Shown here: piece after piece, positions 42,517 to 50,371 of the stretch
Position numbering within the stretch: position 1 is the stretch's first letter
Layout of the letters: every line of letters begins with the position of its first letter
Notes under the pieces: model-generated
Database searches by the model: none
The model's input: only the letters and a program-made list of their open reading frames with translations
Told to the model about the DNA's origin: nothing
DNA from: Tannerellaceae bacterium
GTDB taxonomy: Bacteria > Bacteroidota > Bacteroidia > Bacteroidales > Tannerellaceae
Reading direction: 5' to 3'
Assembly: GCA_031259845.1 (NCBI GenBank)
Contig: JAIRKZ010000150.1
Coordinates: 1-56,577 of the forward strand
Length of the DNA stretch: 56,577 bases
Translations under genes and position numbers: made by a program

Positions 42517-43332
42517 TTATACTTTTGACGGTGCATAGCCGTAAGTTTCTTTAAAAACTGTTGAAAAATGCGACAAATTTTTGAAACCGACTGTACGATA
42601 AATTTCCGAAACTTTTACTTTTCCTGTTTCAAGTTGCTGCTTTGCTTTTTCGAGTCGTTTTTGTATTAACCATTTTTCAGGCGAAAGCGGACTTATTTTT
42701 TTGAAATCACGCTTGAAAGTCGCTAAACTGCGCCCTGTGAATGAGGCAATTTCAGCGATCGTTAAATCATACATATAGTTATTATTCAGATAATCAAGTA
42801 TGTCTATTTTCCACGGCTCTGAAAAATCAAACAGTGCAGTATAAAAATCTTTGTCCGTATTCAGCAAGCAGTAAACGCCTTCCGTCATTTTCAGGCGGAT
42901 AAGTTCGGGCGTTGGGGCAATCGGCGAATCGAAATAAGGCGTCATTGAAAGAAACAGACTGTGAATGTCGGGGCGGTCGGCAGTCAATTTCTGCAAACTA
43001 ATTTTTTGTCGTTTTGCGTCCGTTGGCAGTTGGCTTTTGTTTAGTGTTTGGTAAAATTCACGCAGAAACGGACGTGTAAACGTTAGCCAAATGGATTTAT
43101 ACTGCTCATTCTTTTGGGGCATTTTGTTCATACTGATGCGGTTATCTTTACGCACAAAAGCACATTCGCCCCTGTACAGATATGTTGTTTTGCCGCCTTC
43201 GTTGATTTCCAGTTTGCCGGACAGGATATAGACAAGCCCGTGTTCGCGTATCATCGGCGTGTATTTATGTGCGCCGTCGGAAAAGCACGACAGGAAAACG
43301 TTTGAATATTCTATTATTTCGCAGGATTCCAT
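42517..43332 (-). CDS. AraC-family transcriptional regulator
   Basis: A regulator of 271 residues from the ATG at 43332. An ATG nine codons earlier (43359) would overlap the GNAT gene by 28 bases; the chosen ATG overlaps its stop by one base (TAATG). The N-terminal cupin-like sensing half has LVYILSGKLEINEGGK, and the C-terminal double helix-turn-helix has YDLTIAEIASFTGRSLATFKRDF and VSEIYRTVGFKNLSHFSTVFKETYG. It is the last gene of the accessory cluster and a plausible regulator of it. Confidence 0.9.
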   Translation of the reverse strand: MESCEIIEYSNVFLSCFSDGAHKYTPMIREHGLVYILSGKLEINEGGKTTYLYRGECAFVRKDNRISMNKMPQKNEQYKSIWLTFTRPFLREFYQTLNKSQLPTDAKRQKISLQKLTADRPDIHSLFLSMTPYFDSPIAPTPELIRLKMTEGVYCLLNTDKDFYTALFDFSEPWKIDILDYLNNNYMYDLTIAEIASFTGRSLATFKRDFKKISPLSPEKWLIQKRLEKAKQQLETGKVKVSEIYRTVGFKNLSHFSTVFKETYGYAPSKV

Positions 43333-43889
43333 TACTGTAATTTTTGTGATTTCTTCCAATTTTCCCGCAAAATATGTGTAAAATGTTCAGTGCGAATTTC
43401 GTTCATTAGTGGAACCTGTTTATTATATTCGGTGTGGTGATATATAAAACCACATTTTTCCTGTGCCCGCTTCGATTTTTCATTGCCATCGTAGTAACCG
43501 CACCAAATTGTCGATAAATTAAGGTCTTCAAATCCGTGCCGAAGCAATTCCCGCACCGCTTCAGGAATTAAACCCTGTCCCCAAAACGGCTCGCCAATCC
43601 AATAACCGATTTCGCCTTCATCTTTTGCTATTTCGGCGCTATGAATTTTGCTTTGTGACAGCATTAGTCCGATACTTCCGATTGCTTCACCTGTTTTTTT
43701 CAGTGTAACGGCATAAGTATTGTCTTCCGACAGCACATTCTTTATAATATCACGGCTGTATTCTACACTTGTATGCGGCTGCCAGCCTGCAATGGATCTG
43801 ATATTCGGATTTTTTGCATATTTGTAAAGCGATTCGGCATCGTCTTCTTGCCAAGCTCTTAAAATTAGACGTTCTGTTTGCAATTCCAT
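43332..43889 (-). CDS. GNAT-family N-acetyltransferase (RimJ/RimL-like)
   Basis: A 185-residue acetyltransferase. The N terminus MELQTERLILRAWQEDD is typical of the RimJ/RimL branch. The acetyl-CoA loop appears as GEIGYWIGEPFWGQGLIPEA, and the C-terminal NEKSKRAQEKCGF motif is also typical. The target (protein, peptide or small amine) is unknown. It is coupled to the AraC gene downstream and separated by 29 bases from the RhuM-Fic gene. Confidence 0.92.
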   Translation of the reverse strand: MELQTERLILRAWQEDDAESLYKYAKNPNIRSIAGWQPHTSVEYSRDIIKNVLSEDNTYAVTLKKTGEAIGSIGLMLSQSKIHSAEIAKDEGEIGYWIGEPFWGQGLIPEAVRELLRHGFEDLNLSTIWCGYYDGNEKSKRAQEKCGFIYHHTEYNKQVPLMNEIRTEHFTHILRENWKKSQKLQ

Positions 43890-43918
43890 AATTTGTATAA
43901 TTAAATCTTATCCGTTAT

Positions 43919-44902
43919 TCAATTATTCTTATTTATCAAATTCACAACTACTTTCACTATGACGTCTTTTTCTTCGGTACGGCTTTCGGCAATCATCAGC
44001 GTGAGGGCGACGAGGGTATTGTTTTCAATCAGTCGTGAATGGTCGGGTTTGTACAAAATGCCGTTGCGGTCGAGAAACCAAAGGAACAGGAAGGCGGCAA
44101 TACGCTTGTTCCCGTCTGAAAACGAGTAATTTTTTGTAACCAGATAAAGCAGCATCGCCGCTTTTTCTTCAATACTCGGATAGAGTTCCTGTCCGTCGAA
44201 AGTCTGATAAATGGTGGCAATGGAACTTTTGAAAGAATCGTCTTTTTCGTTGGCAAACAGGTCGCTGCCTCCAAATTTCCGTTTCAGTTGGGCAATTGCT
44301 TCTATCGCATTGTCGTAAGTCGCCTGAAACGTGCCTGTTTCAGTGGTATGTTCTACTGCAAGTTGCTGATAATCATATCTGTCGAGCGTGTCGAGGGCGT
44401 AGGTGTAGTCGGTGATTACCTGCAAAAGTCCGGTTGCTTCGTCGGCGGTCAATTCCTTGCTTTGCAGAACGTTTGAAAGCAATTTAATAGTCTGCTTCAG
44501 GTCGTCCAGTTGCTCTGATTTGACTTTTTCGTTTACAGCATAACCTTTTATGATGTAATCTTTCAGCACACTGTTTGCCCAAATACGGAATTGTGTACCG
44601 CGTTTTGTATTAATACGATATCCGAGCGCGATAATCATATCTAAATTGTAGTAATCAATATTACGAACAATTTCACGTTTCCCCTCTTGCCGAACTGTTC
44701 GGAATTTCCGAACAGTTGATTTCTCTTTCAATTCTTCAGTGGTATAAATATTTCTAATATGCTCGCTCACATTGGCTTTACTCGAATCAAACAGCATAAC
44801 CATCTGTGCCTGCGTCAGCCAGACGGTATCGCCTTCTACAAGGACATTCATACTAATCTCGCCGTCCTGCGTTTGATAAATTACTAAATCTTTTGTGTTC
44901 AT
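43919..44902 (-). CDS. RhuM-Fic/DOC domain protein with altered Fic motif
   Basis: A 327-residue protein from MNTKDLVIY; an ATG five codons upstream lies within a few bases of a -7 box and is less likely. The N-terminal half is a RhuM-family DNA-binding-like domain (DTVWLTQAQMVMLF, VREHI-like helix, RNIDYYNLDMIIALGY). The C-terminal half is a Fic/Doc-type AMP- or phospho-transfer fold (EEKAAMLLYLV then NYSFSDGNKRIAAFLF). The canonical catalytic His of HxFxDGNKR is Tyr (codon at 44126-44128, TAC where His is CAC). Related proteins occur in toxin-antitoxin and virulence contexts. No antitoxin gene is obvious beside it. Confidence 0.85.
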   Translation of the reverse strand: MNTKDLVIYQTQDGEISMNVLVEGDTVWLTQAQMVMLFDSSKANVSEHIRNIYTTEELKEKSTVRKFRTVRQEGKREIVRNIDYYNLDMIIALGYRINTKRGTQFRIWANSVLKDYIIKGYAVNEKVKSEQLDDLKQTIKLLSNVLQSKELTADEATGLLQVITDYTYALDTLDRYDYQQLAVEHTTETGTFQATYDNAIEAIAQLKRKFGGSDLFANEKDDSFKSSIATIYQTFDGQELYPSIEEKAAMLLYLVTKNYSFSDGNKRIAAFLFLWFLDRNGILYKPDHSRLIENNTLVALTLMIAESRTEEKDVIVKVVVNLINKNN

Positions 44903-44921
44903 ATCGTAAACTTCCAAAGCG

Positions 44922-44929
44922 CAAAGGTA
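44922..44929 (-). promoter_or_regulatory. putative -7 box (TACCTTTG) of the RhuM-Fic gene
   Basis: A full TAnnTTTG match on the minus strand, 20 bases from the ATG at 44902 and only five from the alternative ATG at 44917. It therefore favours the shorter start. The box lies between the flavodoxin stop and the RhuM-Fic gene. Confidence 0.45.
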
Positions 44930-44933
44930 AATA

Positions 44934-45293
44934 TTATTTCACATTTATCATTCTTAAAATTCTCGCCGGAACGCCGCCGACAACTGCATTGTACTGTTCC
45001 AAAAAAGTATTGATAACGGTTGGCGCAACATACCACCAAATTGGGAAACCGATATAGATTGTATTGTACTTTCCCATATCATTCACTTTGTTTGCAATTT
45101 CAGGGCGAAAAGTTTTATCGTTCATCTCCACAGAAGAACGGCTTTTGCTGTCGTGCCAATTCAAATCCGTAGCGGTGTAGGGTTGTTTGGGCTGAATTTC
45201 GTGTAAATCGCCGTCAACCACAGAAGCAAGTGTTTGTGCGAGTTTTGCCGTATTTCCGGTTGCCGAAAAATACGCTACCAATGTTTTACTCAT
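44934..45293 (-). CDS. flavodoxin-like protein with acetyltransferase-like C-terminal end
   Basis: A 119-residue protein. Residues 1-101 are a flavodoxin: FMN loop YFSATGNTAKLA, then YIGFPIWWYVAPTVINTFL. Family members are about 160 residues and continue with the glycine-rich SGGSGIG region. Here the sequence instead changes at about residue 102 to NAVVGGVPARILRMINVK, which looks like the C-terminal end of a hexapeptide-repeat O-acetyltransferase. The simplest reading is an in-frame deletion that joined two neighbouring genes, losing the last third of the flavodoxin and most of the acetyltransferase. FMN binding is probably weakened or lost. Confidence 0.75.
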   Translation of the reverse strand: MSKTLVAYFSATGNTAKLAQTLASVVDGDLHEIQPKQPYTATDLNWHDSKSRSSVEMNDKTFRPEIANKVNDMGKYNTIYIGFPIWWYVAPTVINTFLEQYNAVVGGVPARILRMINVK

Positions 45294-45349
45294 TTTATTT
45301 TCCTCCGATTTTTAGCTGTTAAAAACATCTTTTTCATATTACCTCCTTA

Positions 45350-46357
45350 TTATAATGTCCCGTCAATATTTATCAGCTCATATTCCCGGCTGCCCAGGCC
45401 AAGCGTTTCGGCATGTGTAAGAATGAGCATACCGTTTTGCTGTTCGATGCGTTGGCGCAGGGAGGCGCTTCGCTGCGTATCGGCGGCATAAACGAGGTCA
45501 ACACATGCCTTGTCGAGCGCGACGGGGTCGTGTGAAGCCAGAATGCCGATGTCGTCCAGTTCGGGCGGCGCAGGGTTGCCGTTACAGTCGCAGTCAATCG
45601 AAAGATGGTTCATTACGTTTATGTACGCCACGTTGTCGCCCACCGCCTGCATCACAGCGCCTGCCGCATCTGCCATTGATTCGACGAAATCGTTCTGTTC
45701 CGCCAAATTATCCCAAAGTTCATCCGTGTTTTTAGTCTTACCCGCGCTATGAATCCATGTTTTTCCTGAAGACGACCCGATACCGATGGAAATGTTTTTC
45801 AACGCTCCGCCGAATCCCGCCATTTGATGTCCCTTGAAATGCGACAGCACAAGCCACGAATCGTAGTTCCTGAAATTTGCGCCGACAAAATCTTCCCTCA
45901 AATGCTTTCCTTCGGGAAATGGCAGCGAAATCGAGCCGTTTTCGTCCATAATGTCCACTTCGGCGATCGCCGTAAAGCCGTGTTCTTCGGCAACTGCCCG
46001 ATGTTCTTCCGTTTTGAGCCGTTTTCCCTCGTAAGCCGTATTACATTCCACAATCGTGCCACTTACCGAATGTACCAGATTTTTTATCAAATCAGGCGAA
46101 AGATAATGGCGGTTGCCTGCTTCTCCGGTGCTGATCTTGACGGCTACTTTACCTTTCAAATCGCGTCCTGTCATTTTGTAGATTGCCATCAGGCTTTCAG
46201 GTGTAACCGCCGCAGTCATATAGACTTTTGACTTGCCGACTGTAGTTTCCTGCTTTTGTTTCCTGGCGGACGGCGAACTGCATCCGGTCATCTGTTCCGC
46301 AACGACAATCGCCAATGTCGTCGCCCCTGCTGTTTTCAAAAAATTTCTTCGTTCCAT
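45350..46357 (-). CDS. DUF362 domain protein, exported lipoprotein-like
   Basis: A 335-residue protein. The N terminus MERRNFLKTAGATTLA looks like a Tat signal, and the lipobox MTGC gives a Cys at residue 26, so it is exported folded and perhaps lipidated. The DUF362 body includes LSHFKGHQMAGFGGALKN, IGIGSSSGK, HLSIDCDCNG and ILASHDPVALDKACVDL. In other members this family is linked to iron-sulfur centres; here a CDC pair is present but no ferredoxin-like CxxCxxC. It is the first gene of the accessory cluster. A -7-like box TACCTTTG lies at 46384-46391. Confidence 0.9.
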   Translation of the reverse strand: MERRNFLKTAGATTLAIVVAEQMTGCSSPSARKQKQETTVGKSKVYMTAAVTPESLMAIYKMTGRDLKGKVAVKISTGEAGNRHYLSPDLIKNLVHSVSGTIVECNTAYEGKRLKTEEHRAVAEEHGFTAIAEVDIMDENGSISLPFPEGKHLREDFVGANFRNYDSWLVLSHFKGHQMAGFGGALKNISIGIGSSSGKTWIHSAGKTKNTDELWDNLAEQNDFVESMADAAGAVMQAVGDNVAYINVMNHLSIDCDCNGNPAPPELDDIGILASHDPVALDKACVDLVYAADTQRSASLRQRIEQQNGMLILTHAETLGLGSREYELINIDGTL

Positions 46358-46927
46358 ATTGTATTCTTTTACAAAATAAAGTGCAAAGGTAATGCAAGAG
46401 CCACAAAGGTTATTTTTCCTTGCGGCTCAAAGAATTTTGGTGTGTGGGTCAATATTGTTTTTTGATTTTTAATTCGGTTCTCTGATTACCAATATTTTAT
46501 TAAAGCATGCCTCAAAACAGATTATCCTGAGACTGAGTGATGGCATGCGATAATCGTCAAAATACATTTTAAAAAATTCCGAACCAGATTAAAGAACGCG
46601 GGAAAAAGGAGATAAGTAAAACCAACGCTCCTGCCATTTTGCTATTTTGTCTTTCTGTCATTTTACCCCCTCTCTGTTTCGCTTATTTGTACTCCATCAG
46701 GGATAACCCCTGAAAACACGCTGCATTTGACGTTTGCCTTTTGACAGAAGAACACAAAAAGAAAGGAACCGCAAACTATATGCGCTCAATTAATCCTGTA
46801 CAGATACAAAACAAAGCAAAAAGCAGTGATTCGCTATCTGTTTGCTCAATAAAAACAGTGGGTGAAAACAGTTGTTCCAGCGCTGTCCCAAGCCCTCGAA
46901 GGCCACTTTTCCGGGCGCTGCCGGGCC

Positions 46928-47037
46928 TTCCGGTTTTTCATTGGGATGTCTCCGCCAAGTTATTGGGATGCTTTTGTAGAGTCATCACAATCCTTTTGCA
47001 AAGTCATCGTAATACTTTCCTGAAGACTTCGTCATGT
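46928..47037. repeat. 22-bp tandem array, five degenerate units
   Basis: Units at 46928, 46950, 46972, 46994 and 47016, each exactly 22 bp. The best-conserved are TTTTGTAGAGTCATCACAAT and TTTTGCAAAGTCATCGTAAT. The last (CCTGAAGACTTCGTCATG) resembles the final unit of the array at 21872. The first two units are more diverged and share an ATTGGGATG ending. Confidence 0.8.
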
Positions 47038-47294
47038 TTTCCCGGAGCCCTCTTGCCAAACAGTCAATGCCAGCTCATTTGATTATGGAAACAACCGGAA
47101 TCGCCCTCCCAAACCTCCCTTTCCCTCCAAAACACCCGTTAGCAGAAAAGGCAAATTCTTTAAAATCTGTCAGCGAACAGGCATTAACGGTAGCATATTG
47201 TAAAACGGCCAATCCTCCTTTTTCCTCCCATTCTCGTATTCTTCGGAAAGAACATAGCCGGCCCATCATTACCGAAAAATTTCTCTAATAGACG

Positions 47295-47324
47295 TTTGGT
47301 AATAGAAAAATAATATTACTTTTG
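47295..47324 (+). promoter_or_regulatory. consensus promoter of pckA
   Basis: TTTG at 47295-47298, 18 bases, then TACTTTTG at 47317-47324. The leader to the pckA ATG is about 85-90 bases and contains no obvious riboswitch fold. Confidence 0.7.
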
Positions 47325-47417
47325 CAGCGTGGTTTATAAGGGTCTTTAAAGGTCTTATTAAGTCGAAGCAGAAATAGGTATGAGTTATTATAAATCAAAT
47401 TTAATTTTAATTACAAG

Positions 47418-49025
47418 ATGGCTAATTTAGATTTAAGCAGGTATGGGATTGCGGGTGTAACCGAAATCGTGTATAATCCGTCTTTTGACGTGTTATTCAA
47501 CGAAGAAACGAAACCGGGTTTGGAAGGTTTTGAAAAAGGCCAGGTAACTGAACTTGGCGCTGTGAATGTGATGACAGGTGTTTATACCGGTCGTTCTCCT
47601 AAAGATAAATTCTTTGTAATGGATGAAACCAGCAAAAATACGGTATGGTGGACGTCCGACGAATATAAAAATGATAACAAGCCGGTAGACGCTGCATGCT
47701 GGACTGCTGTAAAAGAGTTGGCTACCCGGCAACTTTCCGGCAAAAGACTCTTCGTGGTGGATGCTTTCTGCGGAGCTAACGAAAATTCACGCCTGAAACT
47801 TCGTTTTATCATGGAAGTAGCATGGCAGGCTCATTTTGTAACGAATATGTTTATCCGTCCTACGGCTGAAGAATTGGCCGCCTTCGGAGAACCTGATTTT
47901 GTTATCATGAACGCTTCCAAAGCAAAAGTAGACAATTATAAAGAATTAGGTTTGAACTCTGAAACCGCCGTAGTATTCAACCTGACTGAAAAGATTCAGG
48001 TAATTCTGAATACCTGGTATGGCGGTGAAATGAAGAAAGGTATGTTCTCTTATATGAACTATCTGTTGCCGCTTAACGGGATGGCTTCCATGCACTGCTC
48101 TGCCAATACAGACATGCAAGGCAAGAATACGGCTATCTTCTTCGGCTTGTCGGGAACCGGGAAAACTACGCTTTCCACAGACCCGAAACGTTTACTGATA
48201 GGCGACGACGAACATGGATGGGACGATGAAGGCGTGTTCAACTTTGAAGGCGGCTGCTATGCCAAAGTAATCAACCTGGATAAAGAAAGCGAACCGGATA
48301 TCTATAAGGCTATAAGGCGCGATGCTTTATTGGAAAACGTAACGGTAGACGCTGCCGGAAAGATTGACTTCAGCGATAAGAGCGTAACTGAAAATACGCG
48401 TGTTTCTTATCCTATCAACCATATTACGAACATCGTTAAACCGGTATCTAAAGCCGGCCCTGCCGAAAAGGTTATCTTCCTTTCTGCGGATGCTTTCGGC
48501 GTATTGCCTCCGGTTTCTATCTTAACTCCCGAGCAAACGCAGTATTACTTCCTCTCCGGTTTTACAGCTAAATTAGCCGGAACGGAACGTGGTATTACCG
48601 AGCCTACGCCTACTTTCTCCGCTTGTTTCGGCGCAGCATTCCTTTCATTGCACCCTACGAAATACGGAGAAGAATTAGTTAAGAAAATGAACAAATCAGG
48701 AGCTAAGGCTTATTTGGTAAATACCGGCTGGAATGGTAGCGGCAAACGTATTTCTATCAAAGATACGCGCGGCATCATTGACGCCATCCTGGATGGCTCG
48801 ATTAATACGGCCCCTACCAAAACAATTCCTTATTTCAACTTTGTTGTTCCTACAGCCTTACCGGGCGTAGACCCTAAAATCCTTGATCCGCGCGATACCT
48901 ATGCCGATGCTTCCCAGTGGACAACAAAAGCAGAAGACCTGGCAAACCGCTTTATCAATAACTTCAAGAAATTTACCGGAAACGATCTTGGCAAATCACT
49001 TGTTGCGGCTGGCCCGAAATTGTAA
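47418..49025 (+). CDS. pckA: phosphoenolpyruvate carboxykinase (ATP)
   Basis: A 535-residue enzyme interconverting oxaloacetate and PEP with ATP. In saccharolytic Bacteroidales it mainly runs towards oxaloacetate, fixing CO2 on the way to succinate. Motifs: TGRSPKDKF near residue 55, kinase-1a [11 protein letters not shown] near 245, the DDEHGWDD metal loop, [11 protein letters not shown] and the C-terminal NPxNTW-like region. Full length. It has its own promoter and a strong terminator. Confidence 0.98.
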   Translation: MANLDLSRYGIAGVTEIVYNPSFDVLFNEETKPGLEGFEKGQVTELGAVNVMTGVYTGRSPKDKFFVMDETSKNTVWWTSDEYKNDNKPVDAACWTAVKELATRQLSGKRLFVVDAFCGANENSRLKLRFIMEVAWQAHFVTNMFIRPTAEELAAFGEPDFVIMNASKAKVDNYKELGLNSETAVVFNLTEKIQVILNTWYGGEMKKGMFSYMNYLLPLNGMASMHCSANTDMQGKNTAIFFGLSGTGKTTLSTDPKRLLIGDDEHGWDDEGVFNFEGGCYAKVINLDKESEPDIYKAIRRDALLENVTVDAAGKIDFSDKSVTENTRVSYPINHITNIVKPVSKAGPAEKVIFLSADAFGVLPPVSILTPEQTQYYFLSGFTAKLAGTERGITEPTPTFSACFGAAFLSLHPTKYGEELVKKMNKSGAKAYLVNTGWNGSGKRISIKDTRGIIDAILDGSINTAPTKTIPYFNFVVPTALPGVDPKILDPRDTYADASQWTTKAEDLANRFINNFKKFTGNDLGKSLVAAGPKL

Positions 49026-49055
49026 TTGATAAGGTATATTGTAACATAGTACAGG

Positions 49056-49091
49056 ATAGAGACAAGGTTATGCTTTGTCTCTATTTTTTTT
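49056..49091 (+). terminator. rho-independent terminator of pckA
   Basis: A perfect 10-bp stem ATAGAGACAA / TTGTCTCTAT (49056-49065, 49075-49084), a 9-base loop and a run of eight T to 49091. Confidence 0.9.
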
Positions 49092-49182
49092 CTTAAAATC
49101 TTACTAAATATAAAGGTATATTAAAAAGTATTATTATCTTTAACGCGTATATTTTAGTATGTGGGAAGTTTGAGGTATAATA

Positions 49183-50313
49183 ATGAAGAAAATTCTTCTG
49201 ATAATAAGCGTGATACTATTTCTGTCTTCATGTGGAGAGGATGTAGCTTACCGGATTGAAGGGAAACTTGATAACCTGGAAAATCAGGTTATTTATATTG
49301 TTTTTGAATCGGAGAACCGCAGCCTGGCAGATACCGTTATTTGTGAAAAACCGGGGCAATTTAAAATAGAGCAGCGTCAGGAAGGCTTTAACCAGGCTAC
49401 GCTTTTCTTTGAAAATAAATCATCATGGTTTACCGTTTACCTGGAGCCGGGCGTAAAGGTTACGGTTACGGGGAACGTGCATTATCCCGTATTGTTACAG
49501 GCAAAAGGGGGCGGGTTAAACAATGAACTTTCGGCCATACGAAAGAAGATGACGCCCCTGTTAAAAGAACAGGCAGACTTGTTTGCCGGGTTAAACAAGA
49601 GCGGCGAAACGGCGTCGGCGGATAGGAATGAGATGTCGTCTAAATTGACGAATCTGAACCATCAGTTAAGCGAAATAGCCCTGGCTTATATCCAGGATCA
49701 TCCGGGAGAGCAAGCATCTGCAGTATTAATTCAAACCTTTTTTGTAAATCCTGACGATACGCGCAGACTGGATGAATTAATAATCGCTTTAGACCCTGAA
49801 TTAAGCAGTTTTTACTTAGTAAAGGAACTGGAGCAATATAGCGTGAGAGCCAAACGGACGGCCTTGGGAGCGGAAGCGCCTGATTTTACGGTAAAGAATA
49901 TCTATGGGAAGCCTGTGGCTTTGGATTCATTCCCCAATAAATATTTGTTGCTTACCTTTACAGCTCCCTGGTGCGACATGTGCCGGACAGATGATTTGTA
50001 TCTGGATGAAATAGAGAAATTATATTCGAAAGACGATTTGGAACAACTGCTGATAAGCCTGGATGATGATATGGAAGGCGTACGCCGGTTGCTGGAGAAA
50101 GACAGTATCCAATGGAACCTGGTAACCGATTCGGCCGGACAGGCAGTCCTGTTGGTTGATTTGTATAATGTAACGGCTCTGCCCCGCTGCTTCCTGATTG
50201 ACGAGGAGGGGAAAATTATCCTTAAAACAGAAAACGGAATAGAAGTAAAACAAACGCTGGAAAAACTTATAAATAATGAATACAGGAACCGGGAGAAAGA
50301 AAGCGGCAAGTAA
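49183..50313 (+). CDS. TlpA-like thiol-disulfide oxidoreductase lipoprotein (DUF4369)
   Basis: A 376-residue protein. It has the lipobox LSSC (Cys17). Residues about 20-105 are a DUF4369-like beta domain (YRIEGKLDNLENQVIYIVF), then a helical linker (110-220) and a thioredoxin-fold domain (228-370) with active site APWCDMC (Cys264/Cys267). The cis-Pro region reads VTALPRCFLID, with an unusual extra Cys. It probably reduces or repairs envelope disulfides. Downstream lies yifB after 50 bases. Confidence 0.92.
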   Translation: MKKILLIISVILFLSSCGEDVAYRIEGKLDNLENQVIYIVFESENRSLADTVICEKPGQFKIEQRQEGFNQATLFFENKSSWFTVYLEPGVKVTVTGNVHYPVLLQAKGGGLNNELSAIRKKMTPLLKEQADLFAGLNKSGETASADRNEMSSKLTNLNHQLSEIALAYIQDHPGEQASAVLIQTFFVNPDDTRRLDELIIALDPELSSFYLVKELEQYSVRAKRTALGAEAPDFTVKNIYGKPVALDSFPNKYLLLTFTAPWCDMCRTDDLYLDEIEKLYSKDDLEQLLISLDDDMEGVRRLLEKDSIQWNLVTDSAGQAVLLVDLYNVTALPRCFLIDEEGKIILKTENGIEVKQTLEKLINNEYRNREKESGK

Positions 50314-50371
50314 GGCATAAAGCCTCCCTCCCCCCGTCTTTCTTTCTCCCGCTTCTTCCAAAATGTTAACT

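Larger units (their letters stand above)
46358..47417. other. long intergenic region between DUF362 and pckA
   Basis: About 1060 bases without a credible gene. ORFs of 60-113 codons at 46741-47082 (+), 47034-47288 (+) and 47075-47269 (-) lack recognisable domains, signal peptides or promoter support. The region holds two interleaved inverted repeats at 46505-46555, a small hairpin at 46697-46713, a GC-rich hairpin (GAAGGCC at 46898, GGCCTTC at 46924), a 22-bp array at 46928-47037 and the pckA promoter at 47295. Confidence 0.7.

Noticed and set aside
46741-47288. ORFs at 46741-47082 (+), 47034-47288 (+) and 47075-47269 (-)
   Set aside because: No domain, signal peptide, promoter or coupled start; they cross the repeat array and mutually overlap.
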